A stretch of DNA of 64,000 nt from Caldifarciminota bacterium UBA1063 (GCA_002316275.1 DCDE01000013.1:3131-67130), one strand, 5' to 3'. Numbered from the stretch's first letter, positions 34,971 to 44,067 are shown. Notes: generated by a model not told the origin, from the letters alone. Numbers and translations: made by a program.

Positions 34971-35612
34971 TCAAAAATCTTTCGATTGAACAAGGGTGTA
35001 TTTCATCACCCTTTTCCAATTTTTAAAGCCGCCTCTTAGCATATAACTGTTTCCATATCCCTCTTTCCTGAGCCAACTGAGGACATCCCTATCTTTGTCA
35101 GAATCAGCCACGATAATAAGGAGAATATTTTTCGGAACGCGCATGCTCTTAATTTGGCTTTCAAAATCGTCTTTACTTAGCCAAACTGATCCCACAAGAT
35201 GTTCACGTTCATAACTTTCCTTACTTCTCACATCAAGAATTACGGTGTAATATCCCTGAAGCGCCTCTGGGTCCAAACACATTTTTAACACTTTACCTCG
35301 CAAGGTCAGATAAATCTCAGGATCTTGTTTAGAAAATGTGGTTATTTTAATATATTCAGACACTTCCCCAGAGCGCCCCTTTGTATTTAGTGATGCCCTT
35401 ATCATTATGGAATCACCAGGCAGAATATACTCGGATGAATATGTGGTATATGTACATCCACAACTCGCCCTTATGGACTTTATTTTGACTGTATCTTCTT
35501 GTGAAATGTTCTTCAGCCAAAATATCGCGCTTACAACCTCACCTTCCTCAACTTCTCTAAAATCATACACCTCGGGGGAGGCAGCAAGTGATAAAACTAA
35601 AGATAAGAGCAA
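34971..35612 (-). CDS. Secreted DUF1573 domain protein fused to a rhodanese-like domain
   Basis: A 213-residue protein. The TTG start is backed by GGAGGTGAGG eight or so bases upstream; a signal-peptide-like stretch follows (LLSLVLSLAAS). A DUF1573 domain comes next (YDFREVEEGEVVSAIFWLKN, then SIRASCGCTYTTYS, then LTLRGKV). From about residue 115 there is a rhodanese fold (VILDVRSKESYEREHLVGSVWL, LRGGFKNW) but the catalytic Cys position (IIVADSDKDRD) has no Cys, so it is likely inactive and may serve as a binding module. There is an out-of-frame leaderless ATG at 35631; see findings. Confidence 0.75.
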   Translation of the reverse strand: MLLSLVLSLAASPEVYDFREVEEGEVVSAIFWLKNISQEDTVKIKSIRASCGCTYTTYSSEYILPGDSIMIRASLNTKGRSGEVSEYIKITTFSKQDPEIYLTLRGKVLKMCLDPEALQGYYTVILDVRSKESYEREHLVGSVWLSKDDFESQIKSMRVPKNILLIIVADSDKDRDVLSWLRKEGYGNSYMLRGGFKNWKRVMKYTLVQSKDF

Positions 35613-35638
35613 TATAATCCCTCACCTCCATTTGGATA

Positions 35639-35667
35639 ATTCTAAGGTTCCCCTCATATACAATCAA
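35639..35667 (-). promoter_or_regulatory. Promoter of the DUF1573-rseP-GlmL-sigma operon
   Basis: Minus strand: TTGATT (35662-35667), 17-base spacer, TAGAAT (35639-35644). The -10 box ends 7 bases before an ATG at 35631 (a 22-codon frame) and 26 bases before the TTG start of the DUF1573 gene at 35612, which has its own ribosome binding site. Confidence 0.7.
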
Positions 35668-35689
35668 ATTAAAGATATCCACCAAGTGT

Positions 35690-35718
35690 TTGAATATGTA
35701 TAGCTCAGGTTATACACT
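35690..35718 (+). promoter_or_regulatory. Promoter of the cyclase/HEAT/HD-GYP unit (leaderless)
   Basis: TTGAAT (35690-35695), 17-base spacer, TACACT (35713-35718). The ATG at 35729 is 10 bases beyond the -10 box, with no ribosome binding site. The upstream in-frame TTG at 35690 is the -35 box itself, so it is not a start. Confidence 0.68.
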
Positions 35719-35728
35719 TAATGTAATA

Positions 35729-38700
35729 ATGAAATGTCCACAATGTGGTTCGGATAATCCTCAAAATGCCAATTTTTGTATGAATTGTGGTACATCTTTT
35801 TCTGGTATTGCAATACCAGAAAAGAGGAATGTTACAGTTCTCTTTGCAGATCTCGTAAATTTCACAAGAATAAGTGAAAATAAAGATCCTGAAGATGTTC
35901 TGAATATGCTTAATTCGATTTTTCAAGTTTTTGAAAAAATTGTTTACGAATATGACGGGACTATTGACAAATATCTTGGCGATGGTGTAATGATACTTTT
36001 TGGCGCTCCAGTAACTCATGAAGACGACTCAGAAAGAGCCATGAGGTGTGCAATAGAAATCGTAACCAGCGTGCACAAAATTAGAGAAGAATTAAATGAG
36101 GACATTAAGATTAAAGTGTCGATAAACTCTGGATACGTAATTAGCGGTTATACGGGAGGCACCAGGAAAAAAATGTACACTGTTATCGGCGACACTGTTA
36201 ACGTTGCGGAAAAAATAAATGAACTGGCAAGTCCAAGCTCAATAGTGGTCACTGAAAATATTTATAAAGAAACTAATGGTTCATTTGAGTTTAGAAAACT
36301 TGGAAACTATGTAATACCTGGAAGGGAAGGACCCATTATGCTCTATGAATTCCTTAAGCCTAAATATGAGAAATATGTTCCTTCTACTATAAAAGGGAAA
36401 CTTGTACCTCTCGTTGGAAGACAAAAAGAGCTTAGCACACTGATAAATTTCTTGCACTCTTCACTTAATGGAGAAGGCAGAATTGTAGCAGTTATAGGAG
36501 AAGCTGGTGTCGGAAAATCCAGAATGAAGTATGAAATTAAAAATTACTGCAATGCCTATTTGGATCTACTAATACTTGAAGCTGATTGTAGAAGTCAAGA
36601 TAAAGAAGCAATCTATGCACCATTTATTGAAATTCTAAACACATTTTTTGATATTAAACCCTATGATGACAAAGAAACGAGACGAAATAAAGTCACAAAA
36701 ATTATAGAGGATTTAAATGTTACAGAGGATATCAGTAGTGTAATTAAGAACCTGCTGGGGTTAGAAACAGAGCTAAAACCAAAAGAAAAAATCGAAGTCT
36801 ACAAAGCAGTATCTGAAATATTAAAACTTGCCTCAAAGAAGAAACCCATCTTTATAATAATTGAAGATCTGCACTGGGTTGATGATGCTTCTATTGAACT
36901 TCTAAAATTTCTCCTGGAGAAAATAAAAGAAATGCGAATGTTTTTGCTGCTTACTTACAGACCATCGCCGAAGATCTCTCTTCCTGACCTGCCGCATTTT
37001 GAAACTATAAGTCTACCAAATTTATCTAAAGAAGAATGCATAGAATTGATAAAAAACTTGCTCGAGGTAAAAGATGTCCCAAGAGAATTATCAGATCTAA
37101 TTTACCAGAGAACAGAGGGGAATCCACTATTCATTGAAGAGTTAACAGAAATGCTCTACAAGGAAGAATTCCTACAAGTACAGAATGGAGCCATCGTAAT
37201 ATGTAATAATCTCGATTCCGCCTCCATCCCTGACAAAATTATTAACCTTTTTTTACAAGAAATCGATAGATTGCCTCCAGATACAAAACATGTAGCAAAA
37301 GTGGCATCTGTCATTGGAAGGGAGTTTAGTAAATTGATTTTACGAGAGGTAATCCAGGAGGAAAACCTCGAAATTCATCTTAGGCGACTTGAAGAGTCGG
37401 GCTTAGCATTCAAAGATAAGGTAAAGGAAGATTATTATGTATTTAAACACTCTTTTGTAAGGGATGCTGCAAGTAGTCTCTTGCCAAAGAAAGAGCAGAA
37501 AGAACTCCATGCGAAAATTGGAGAGTGCTTCGAGAAAGTCTACAAAGATCGAATCGAGGATTTTTATGAAACCATTGCATTTCACTTCGAGCTCGGGGGA
37601 AACTACCCAAAAGCGTTCCTGTATAACTACAAACTGGGGCTTAAGTTTACAAGTATTGGGATGTACTCTCCCGGATACTCGAGATTGAAAAAGGCGGAAG
37701 ATATTCTGAAGAACGTCACAAAAGAGGAATTTAATACAATTAGCATTGAAGATCTGTATACACTTTATATTTCCACTGCAAAAGTTCTTCATAAGATGGG
37801 ACAACTTGCAGAAGCTCTTCCAAAGTTAGACCAGGCTTTGGATATTGCTCTCCGAATAAGTGACACGAGCAAGTTAAAAGAATGTCATAAACTAAAAATA
37901 GAGATACAATATACATTGGGGGACCTCGAATCAGCGGAATTGAGTCTTGAATCTGTTAGATCCTATATTGACAAATTTTTCTACGAATTAATAAAATTTA
38001 AGCTCTCAGCTGAAAGTGGGCTTATCGAGCCTGAGAAAACTTCCATCCAAGCTCTAAACAGGGTATTAAAAGGAAATGATAATCCTATTGAATCTGTGGA
38101 ACTAGTTAATTCGTATCTCAATATGTTGTACACCTTTTCTCAGAAAGAAAAATTTGTGCCTATATTGAAGATTCTTGATGAGCTTGAAAAACAAGTTCAG
38201 CAAGAGTTAATGCCTGATTTTAAGCTTCACAAAGTTCACTCGTATATAATTTGTAGGAATTTCGAAAGAGCGAAAAACGAGGTAGAGACTCTTAGACTGT
38301 TGGTCAAACGAGAATACAATGAAGAGAAATATGCACGTTTACTTATTGCTGATTCTATTCTTAAACGAGAAGAGGGAGAGTACGCAGAAGCGCAACAGCT
38401 CCTTAATTTTGCAAAGAGTGTCTCTGAAAAGATACCTAATAGTTATATCAAAGCAATTTCGCTTTTAGAGCTCGGAAAACTTTCATTATATTACCTCGGT
38501 GAAAGGATAAACTCTATCCAGTATTTCAACAACGCATTGGAGACCTTTCAGGGTACTGGTGAAATGAGATACGTTGAACTATGTAAAATCCATCTTTGGC
38601 AGTCAAATTTAATAATTGGTAACCCAATCCAATATGAGCACTTACCTCATCCTCTAAAACTAAAAACACCTCAAAAATCCGCAAGGGTCAGTAGCTGCAT

Positions 38701-39313
38701 TAAAGTCTTAAATGCATTAGTAAACCTGCTTTGCGGAAATATTAATGATGCTCTCTCGTCTCTTGGGAAGACAAACTATTTTTATTGTGACTCGGAGCTC
38801 CTTATTCTCTTAGCGTATACGTTGTTGCTCCTTCCTCTATATCTCGACGTCAATGACCTTTTAATTGAATTTGATAAAACCATGTCTGTCCTTTCAAATA
38901 GGACTGAGTCCCTCCTTGAATATGCTCATTATTACACAATAGGTATTCTCCATTCGTTACTCACTGGAAACTATGATAAAGGTATATCTATTATGAAACA
39001 AGAGGGAACTAACCCAAAGATGCGAGCCCTACGGGAAAGCGCCATAATCTGTGAAGTTGCGCCTATATTACTTGACCCTGAAAGAGACAGAAATGATAAG
39101 GCGGAAGCCATCGAAGAAAGCTTAACACAACTTGAAATCGCGAGATTCTCCATCCTCACTACTCTGTTACAGACAATCCAGTTCAAGTTGATAGAACCTT
39201 TTGAGATTCCTATTAAGACAGACAAATTACATCAACTCCAAGAAACCTTGCGAAAATTTAAATTTCGGAACTTACTTTCATCTGTTGAAAATTTGAACCG
39301 AGAGTTAAATTGA
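35729..39313 (+). CDS. Zinc ribbon / class III cyclase / ATPase / helical-repeat signalling protein
   Basis: A 1194-residue multidomain protein starting MKCPQCG at the ATG next to the leaderless promoter. A zinc ribbon has Cys3, Cys6, Cys17, Cys20. A class III nucleotidyl cyclase domain follows: metal Asp41 (FADLVNF) and Asp85 (DKYLGDG), substrate-type Lys81, and Asn158 in GDTVNVAEKIN; position 162 is Lys where active cyclases have Arg. An NTPase has Walker A GEAGVGKSR (about 257-265) and Walker B IFIIIEDLHWVDD (about 373). The remaining 700 residues are helical, TPR-like. Such proteins read signals through the helical part and may make cAMP; here the Arg-to-Lys change leaves activity open. 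Confidence 0.8.
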   Translation: MKCPQCGSDNPQNANFCMNCGTSFSGIAIPEKRNVTVLFADLVNFTRISENKDPEDVLNMLNSIFQVFEKIVYEYDGTIDKYLGDGVMILFGAPVTHEDDSERAMRCAIEIVTSVHKIREELNEDIKIKVSINSGYVISGYTGGTRKKMYTVIGDTVNVAEKINELASPSSIVVTENIYKETNGSFEFRKLGNYVIPGREGPIMLYEFLKPKYEKYVPSTIKGKLVPLVGRQKELSTLINFLHSSLNGEGRIVAVIGEAGVGKSRMKYEIKNYCNAYLDLLILEADCRSQDKEAIYAPFIEILNTFFDIKPYDDKETRRNKVTKIIEDLNVTEDISSVIKNLLGLETELKPKEKIEVYKAVSEILKLASKKKPIFIIIEDLHWVDDASIELLKFLLEKIKEMRMFLLLTYRPSPKISLPDLPHFETISLPNLSKEECIELIKNLLEVKDVPRELSDLIYQRTEGNPLFIEELTEMLYKEEFLQVQNGAIVICNNLDSASIPDKIINLFLQEIDRLPPDTKHVAKVASVIGREFSKLILREVIQEENLEIHLRRLEESGLAFKDKVKEDYYVFKHSFVRDAASSLLPKKEQKELHAKIGECFEKVYKDRIEDFYETIAFHFELGGNYPKAFLYNYKLGLKFTSIGMYSPGYSRLKKAEDILKNVTKEEFNTISIEDLYTLYISTAKVLHKMGQLAEALPKLDQALDIALRISDTSKLKECHKLKIEIQYTLGDLESAELSLESVRSYIDKFFYELIKFKLSAESGLIEPEKTSIQALNRVLKGNDNPIESVELVNSYLNMLYTFSQKEKFVPILKILDELEKQVQQELMPDFKLHKVHSYIICRNFERAKNEVETLRLLVKREYNEEKYARLLIADSILKREEGEYAEAQQLLNFAKSVSEKIPNSYIKAISLLELGKLSLYYLGERINSIQYFNNALETFQGTGEMRYVELCKIHLWQSNLIIGNPIQYEHLPHPLKLKTPQKSARVSSCIKVLNALVNLLCGNINDALSSLGKTNYFYCDSELLILLAYTLLLLPLYLDVNDLLIEFDKTMSVLSNRTESLLEYAHYYTIGILHSLLTGNYDKGISIMKQEGTNPKMRALRESAIICEVAPILLDPERDRNDKAEAIEESLTQLEIARFSILTTLLQTIQFKLIEPFEIPIKTDKLHQLQETLRKFKFRNLLSSVENLNRELN

Positions 39314-39319
39314 TATAAA
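39293..39319 (+). promoter_or_regulatory. Possible internal promoter with extended -10
   Basis: TTGAAC (39293-39298), only 15 bases, then TGATATAAA with an extended -10 (TATAAA at 39314-39319). The ATG at 39329 is 9 bases downstream. This could give a separate leaderless transcript for the HEAT-like gene, but the spacer is short and the gene also lies in the same operon 15 bases after the cyclase. Confidence 0.3.
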
Positions 39320-39328
39320 ATTAGAAAG

Positions 39329-40966
39329 ATGGATATGACGAATTTAGTTAACTTGTTCAACAAAACTTTTCGTGCATATAAAATATACCCCAAGGGTCAT
39401 GATATTCCTAAATTCTTTCTTAGGCAGCTATGGGACAATGTGAAGTCAACGCTTTCTGAGGTTAACAAGATCGAATGGATCTTTGACAAAGGAAAGTGTC
39501 TCGATAGTTATGGTTCTGAGATCTGGTCAGAGGAAGAAAATGATGACAATATCGCATGGGTATTCTACCGTTTCGGAGTCAGAGTAGTTACAATCACTCA
39601 AAATGCCTTGGTAGTAGATCTTCAGAACATCTTTGAAGCAATTCAGAGTGCTTATGCTTCAAAAGATAAGTATTCTCTTATATATGAGATTAACCAGCGA
39701 GATTACAATGGAATCTCTTTCGAATTCATTCCTGAATTTTTGCAAGATCAAAATGTATATATTCCGGAAACGTATCAGGACCTTTTAAAGTTCAGAGAGA
39801 AGGAACCGGCCTCAGAACCTGTTGAGGTTGAAGGACAGATTTCAGCATCCATAGAGATCCCAATAATCATCGAGTCAAGGGAAGTATTCACTATTAATTC
39901 TGAAGAAGAACAGGCCCTCAATGATGAAATTTCAAAAGAGAGGGAAACATCGCAACTGGACAAATTCATGAACTACTTGTATACCATCATCGAAGTTGAA
40001 CATGAAGAGGTGGTCTACAACATATTGAAATCGGTGGAAGAATTTATCCTTGTAGACATAGGTAATTCAGGTATTCGTCGAGTTTCAAATATCCTATCTG
40101 ATCTTAGAGTGCTTTCGTCTCATCTTGAAGACAAGGGAAAAGCTAGCGTCATCGAATCTCTGTTTAGAAGGCTCAGTGATCCGACACTCCTCGATACCAT
40201 TGTAAGAGCCAATATAGAATCAAACCTAAAAGATCTGGAATACTTTTTGACAAATTTGTCCGAAGACGCTGCTTTCCCGCTATTCAAAATTGCCACAGAG
40301 TTTACTCAACGAAACCAGAGACAACTCTTGCTAAGATCAATATTAAATATCGATGGCACTGATCGGAAGAAAATCTTACAGTACATAGTATCAAACAAAA
40401 AAAATGAAAAAGTACTACTTACTGGGTTAGAATTCATAACCTTAGGGAAATTCAGCGAAATGAAAGACTTTTTAACCGAGCTTCAGCTGGAAGCTAGTCC
40501 TTCTATAAAGAAGTACCTCCTCGAAGCCATCTCTGCAATTGAAGGTGATTTAACGCCATTCTTCTACGATCCTGAACTTGATGTAAGGATGAGCACTTAT
40601 ATTGAAATGAAGAAAAATCCCAAAAAAGCTTTCACTAATCTCATCTTGGAACGCCTTAAAAGCCCTGAACTGTTTTACAAACTGGATGCTCTTGAAAAAA
40701 AGCAGTTTATGAGCCTCATCCCAGAATACTTAGATTACCAATTTGTTGAAGATACTGTCAAAAATATCCTCAACCAGAACCTCTCAATAATAAATAAGAT
40801 CACAAAGTCACGAAAGTACTATGAAACCCTTCAATTTCTTATAAACTCGCTGTTAGAATCAAACAAAAAGGAAGTATTTATCCTCCTCATTGAAACGATT
40901 AAAAGTACAAAAGATTCAAAAGTCAGAGAGATGTGTTCAGAAGCTTTGAAACAGTTAAAGGAGTAA
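39329..40966 (+). CDS. HEAT-like helical protein with an HD-GYP-associated N-domain
   Basis: A 545-residue protein of unknown function. Residues 1-125 resemble the N-domain of the HD-GYP protein encoded next: AYKIYPKGHDI here against IKLYGSTHNV there, then matching L-x-x-x-x-L helices, a G-rich turn and GVRVVTITQNALVVDLQNIFEAI against GGIKISKGFTIQEISLFMELL. Residues 130-195 are low-complexity and acidic. Residues 200-545 are alternating helices of HEAT-repeat style (for example KKILQYIVSNKKNEKVLLTGLEF). No catalytic motif is visible. It may be a sensor or scaffold that works with the neighbouring HD-GYP. Confidence 0.6.
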   Translation: MDMTNLVNLFNKTFRAYKIYPKGHDIPKFFLRQLWDNVKSTLSEVNKIEWIFDKGKCLDSYGSEIWSEEENDDNIAWVFYRFGVRVVTITQNALVVDLQNIFEAIQSAYASKDKYSLIYEINQRDYNGISFEFIPEFLQDQNVYIPETYQDLLKFREKEPASEPVEVEGQISASIEIPIIIESREVFTINSEEEQALNDEISKERETSQLDKFMNYLYTIIEVEHEEVVYNILKSVEEFILVDIGNSGIRRVSNILSDLRVLSSHLEDKGKASVIESLFRRLSDPTLLDTIVRANIESNLKDLEYFLTNLSEDAAFPLFKIATEFTQRNQRQLLLRSILNIDGTDRKKILQYIVSNKKNEKVLLTGLEFITLGKFSEMKDFLTELQLEASPSIKKYLLEAISAIEGDLTPFFYDPELDVRMSTYIEMKKNPKKAFTNLILERLKSPELFYKLDALEKKQFMSLIPEYLDYQFVEDTVKNILNQNLSIINKITKSRKYYETLQFLINSLLESNKKEVFILLIETIKSTKDSKVREMCSEALKQLKE

Positions 40967-40970
40967 CGGA

Positions 40971-42341
40971 ATGAATATCCACGATGAGAGAAACCAAACG
41001 ATGATATTTACACGATTTCTGTCGGCCTTCCATAACATTAAACTTTATGGAAGCACACATAATGTGAGTGAAAAGAGCCTTATTGAATTAAAGGATACAA
41101 TAGATAGCATACTCCAAGAAAACGATGAATTTACTTTAGTATTCAGGGGTTGGCACGTATATTTCTGTGGAGAAAGGGTAAAAATATCATCAGCTAACTT
41201 CTCGTATATAATGCAACTTATAGATTTATTTCAGGGAAAAAATACCGGAGGAATCAAAATCTCGAAAGGTTTTACGATTCAAGAGATTAGCCTTTTTATG
41301 GAGCTTCTAACAAAAGAAAACATTACAATTGACGAGATAACTCAAAAACTTACTGAATCCGGTTGTATTTCAATTGTCGTTATTCCTCTATTTGTTCAGC
41401 CTACAGAACTGCTTGACCCAAGAAAAAGAGTAAAACAGGTCTATTTTGAAACTATAAACCTTGTAAAAAACCTTGCAACCCAAAGTAACTTACAAAGAAG
41501 CACATATACAAAGTTTACTGTTGGAGTTTTATACTTGATTGACACCTTAAAGACTTCAGAGAGTTTGCTCCTCGGACTTACCGTCGTTAAAAATTACGAT
41601 GACTTCCTTTACAATCATTCAGTTAATACTGCAATTCTTTCACTCTCCCTTGGAGTCAGGATTGGTCTTAAGAGTAAAGAACTTCTTCGCTTGGGCCAGT
41701 CTGCGATACTTCATGACATTGGTATGATCAATGTTCCACGTCATATTCTAAAAAAGGAATCTCTACTCAGTGACGAAGAGTGGAGAATTGTAAAAACCCA
41801 TCCTATAAGTGGGGTACAAATTGTCTTGGACCTGATGGGGCTTTCCGAAGAAACTGCGCCTATATTAATTACTGTAATTGAGCACCAGAAGGGATATGAT
41901 GGTACAGGATATCCAGAATTTATTAAGAACCAAAAAATCTCTTTATATGCCCGGATAATCCAGATTGCAGACTTTTATGATGCAGTCACGACACCGAGAT
42001 TCTATAATCCTATCCCTATGTCTCCAGCGGAAGCAATAGCATATCTTATAAGGTACTCCGGGCAACTTTTTGATCCTATCATTTCTAAACATTTTATAAA
42101 TATACTTGGTATTTATCCCTTAGGAAGTCTCGTCTTTCTCTCAACGGGAGAATGGGGGCTCGTAATCGGTCAGCCACAAGATCCATCAACACTACACAAG
42201 CCCTTGGTATTAATTATCAAAGATAGTGATGGTAAAGATATAGACCACAAGATGATAGACTTGAGCCAGTCAGAAATTGAGATTATGAAAGCTGATTCCC
42301 CATGGAAGTATGGAATTGATCCTGCAGAATATTTGATTTAG
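40971..42341 (+). CDS. HD-GYP domain phosphodiesterase-like protein
   Basis: HD-GYP proteins typically degrade cyclic di-GMP. The 456 residues start with an N-domain (about 1-125) shared with the gene before it. The HD-GYP domain follows: NHSVNTAILSLSLG, His248-Asp249 in LHDIGM, PRHILKK, KTHPISGVQIV, then EHQKGYDGTGYPE (about 304-316) and IIQIADFYDAVTT. The usual HHE triad reads EHQ, so one metal ligand region is changed, but H and D of the core and the GYP are present. A 45-residue C-terminal beta domain (SLVFLSTGEWGLVIGQ) is typical of the family. ATG follows AAAGGAG. It ends one base from convergent polX. Confidence 0.85.
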   Translation: MNIHDERNQTMIFTRFLSAFHNIKLYGSTHNVSEKSLIELKDTIDSILQENDEFTLVFRGWHVYFCGERVKISSANFSYIMQLIDLFQGKNTGGIKISKGFTIQEISLFMELLTKENITIDEITQKLTESGCISIVVIPLFVQPTELLDPRKRVKQVYFETINLVKNLATQSNLQRSTYTKFTVGVLYLIDTLKTSESLLLGLTVVKNYDDFLYNHSVNTAILSLSLGVRIGLKSKELLRLGQSAILHDIGMINVPRHILKKESLLSDEEWRIVKTHPISGVQIVLDLMGLSEETAPILITVIEHQKGYDGTGYPEFIKNQKISLYARIIQIADFYDAVTTPRFYNPIPMSPAEAIAYLIRYSGQLFDPIISKHFINILGIYPLGSLVFLSTGEWGLVIGQPQDPSTLHKPLVLIIKDSDGKDIDHKMIDLSQSEIEIMKADSPWKYGIDPAEYLI

Positions 42342-42342
42342 T

Positions 42343-44067
42343 TTACTTTCTCTTAGTATTCAGAAGCTCAATCAGATCTTCTAAAGGTCTCGTATTGATA
42401 ACATCATTTGGCATGAGCCATGCTCTCCTCGCCTGCCCTATGCCAAGTCTCACCATACTAAACTGACCGGTGTGGTGGGCATCGGTATTTATCACAAGTA
42501 AAACATCTTTTTCCTTCGCCTTTTTAGCATTTACATCGTTGAAGTCAAGCCTCTCGTAATAAGAATTTATCTCTATAAAGGTCTTAGTCTCAACTGCTTT
42601 TTCTATGATTGCATCAATATCAACTCTGTATCCCTCTCTCTGGCCTATCAACCTTCCGGTAGGATGTCCAATAATCGTTACAAATGGACTTTCCATAGCT
42701 TTTAAAATCCGTTCTGTGGCATCTTCGTTTTTCTTCCACATATGGATAGAGGCAACAACAAAGTCAAGTTCAGCCAAAACTTCGTCAGGGTAATCCAGTT
42801 TCCCATCAGCTAAAATGTCAACTTCCGTGCCCTTTAACAATCTAAACCCGCCAAGTTCTGAATTTAACCTGTCTATCTCCCTATTCTTTTCCCTCAGTCC
42901 ATCAATGGCAAGGCCCCCCGCATATTTAACAGACTTGGAATGGTCACATACTCCAAGATAGCTATAGCCAAAACTAATAGAATACTTTGCAAGCTCTTCG
43001 AGACTGGAACTCCCATCAGAATAACTAGAATGGACATGCAAATCTCCCTTAATGTCTTTAAATTCAACTAAATTTGGGAGATTACCGGCCAATGCTGCTT
43101 CTACTTCGCCCTGATCTTCACGAAGTTCAGGTGGTATCCATTCCATCCCTAAAGCCCTATAGACTTCTTCTTCCTCTCTTCCAGCTACATATTTATCGCC
43201 CATAAAAACGCCATACTCAGAAACTTTCAGTCCTTTTGATTTGGCAATAGACCTCACTTTTACATTATGGCTTTTAGAGCCAGTAAAGTACTGCAAAGCC
43301 GCACCCCAAGATTCTTCTGACACAACCCTCAAATCCACCTGATATTTGTTTTCGATTACAACCGATCCCTTGGTGTCACCGCTGGCAAGCACATCTGAAA
43401 CAAGGGGGTACTGGGTAAAATATTTTATTATTTCACTCCCATTTGGCCCTACAACAAGAATATCAATATCTCCAACGGTTTCCTTCATTCTTCTGTATGA
43501 TCCACAGGGTGAAATAAATTTTACATATTCACACTTGTTCATATACTCGAGTAGTTCTTCTACAATGCCCATAGCAACACCAAGTGGCATTCTTTCCTGC
43601 ATGCTTAGATACAGTTCCAGCCCCCTCTTAATATTTTCGATCTTTTTTTCTCCCATTCCCGGTAGCTGAAGTAATCTAGGATCATCAAGTATCTTCACAA
43701 AATCTTCCATTTTTGTAACCCTGAAGTTATCGTATATTTGCTTCAACGTTCTGGGACCAATACCTGGTACATTCATCAATATAAGGAGGTCTGGTGGAAC
43801 CTGGCTCATTACCTCTTCGTATTTTTGAAATGTTCCCGTCTCGAGGAATTCTGCAATTTTTTTTGCAATGCCTTCACCAATCCCTGGTATCTTCTCAAGT
43901 CCAGATAAACCTTCCATTTTGTAAATCTCGGAAACTTCTTCATCCATCTCATCTAAAATACGAGAAACTTTTAAATATGCTCTAACTTTGAATGGATTCT
44001 CTCCAAGAAAGTCAAGTGCACTTGCTAATTCCTCAAACCTTTTTGAGAGCATTTTGTTTATTTTCAT
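42343..44067 (-). CDS. polX: DNA polymerase X family protein with PHP exonuclease domain
   Basis: Bacterial PolX fills short gaps in base-excision repair and has 3'-5' exonuclease activity through PHP. In 574 residues: helix-hairpin-helix (about 50-130, EKIPGIGEGIAKKIAEFL and MNVPGIGPRTLKQIY), polymerase palm with GSYRRMKETVGDIDILVVGP (about 187-206), then the PHP domain from about 335 with DLHVHSSYSDG, VCDHSKSV, EVDILAD, VASIHMW, IIGHPTGR and NTDAHHTG. All metal ligands seem intact. It has its own leaderless promoter (44074-44102). A second ATG five codons downstream is possible as an alternative start. Confidence 0.93.
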   Translation of the reverse strand: MKINKMLSKRFEELASALDFLGENPFKVRAYLKVSRILDEMDEEVSEIYKMEGLSGLEKIPGIGEGIAKKIAEFLETGTFQKYEEVMSQVPPDLLILMNVPGIGPRTLKQIYDNFRVTKMEDFVKILDDPRLLQLPGMGEKKIENIKRGLELYLSMQERMPLGVAMGIVEELLEYMNKCEYVKFISPCGSYRRMKETVGDIDILVVGPNGSEIIKYFTQYPLVSDVLASGDTKGSVVIENKYQVDLRVVSEESWGAALQYFTGSKSHNVKVRSIAKSKGLKVSEYGVFMGDKYVAGREEEEVYRALGMEWIPPELREDQGEVEAALAGNLPNLVEFKDIKGDLHVHSSYSDGSSSLEELAKYSISFGYSYLGVCDHSKSVKYAGGLAIDGLREKNREIDRLNSELGGFRLLKGTEVDILADGKLDYPDEVLAELDFVVASIHMWKKNEDATERILKAMESPFVTIIGHPTGRLIGQREGYRVDIDAIIEKAVETKTFIEINSYYERLDFNDVNAKKAKEKDVLLVINTDAHHTGQFSMVRLGIGQARRAWLMPNDVINTRPLEDLIELLNTKRK

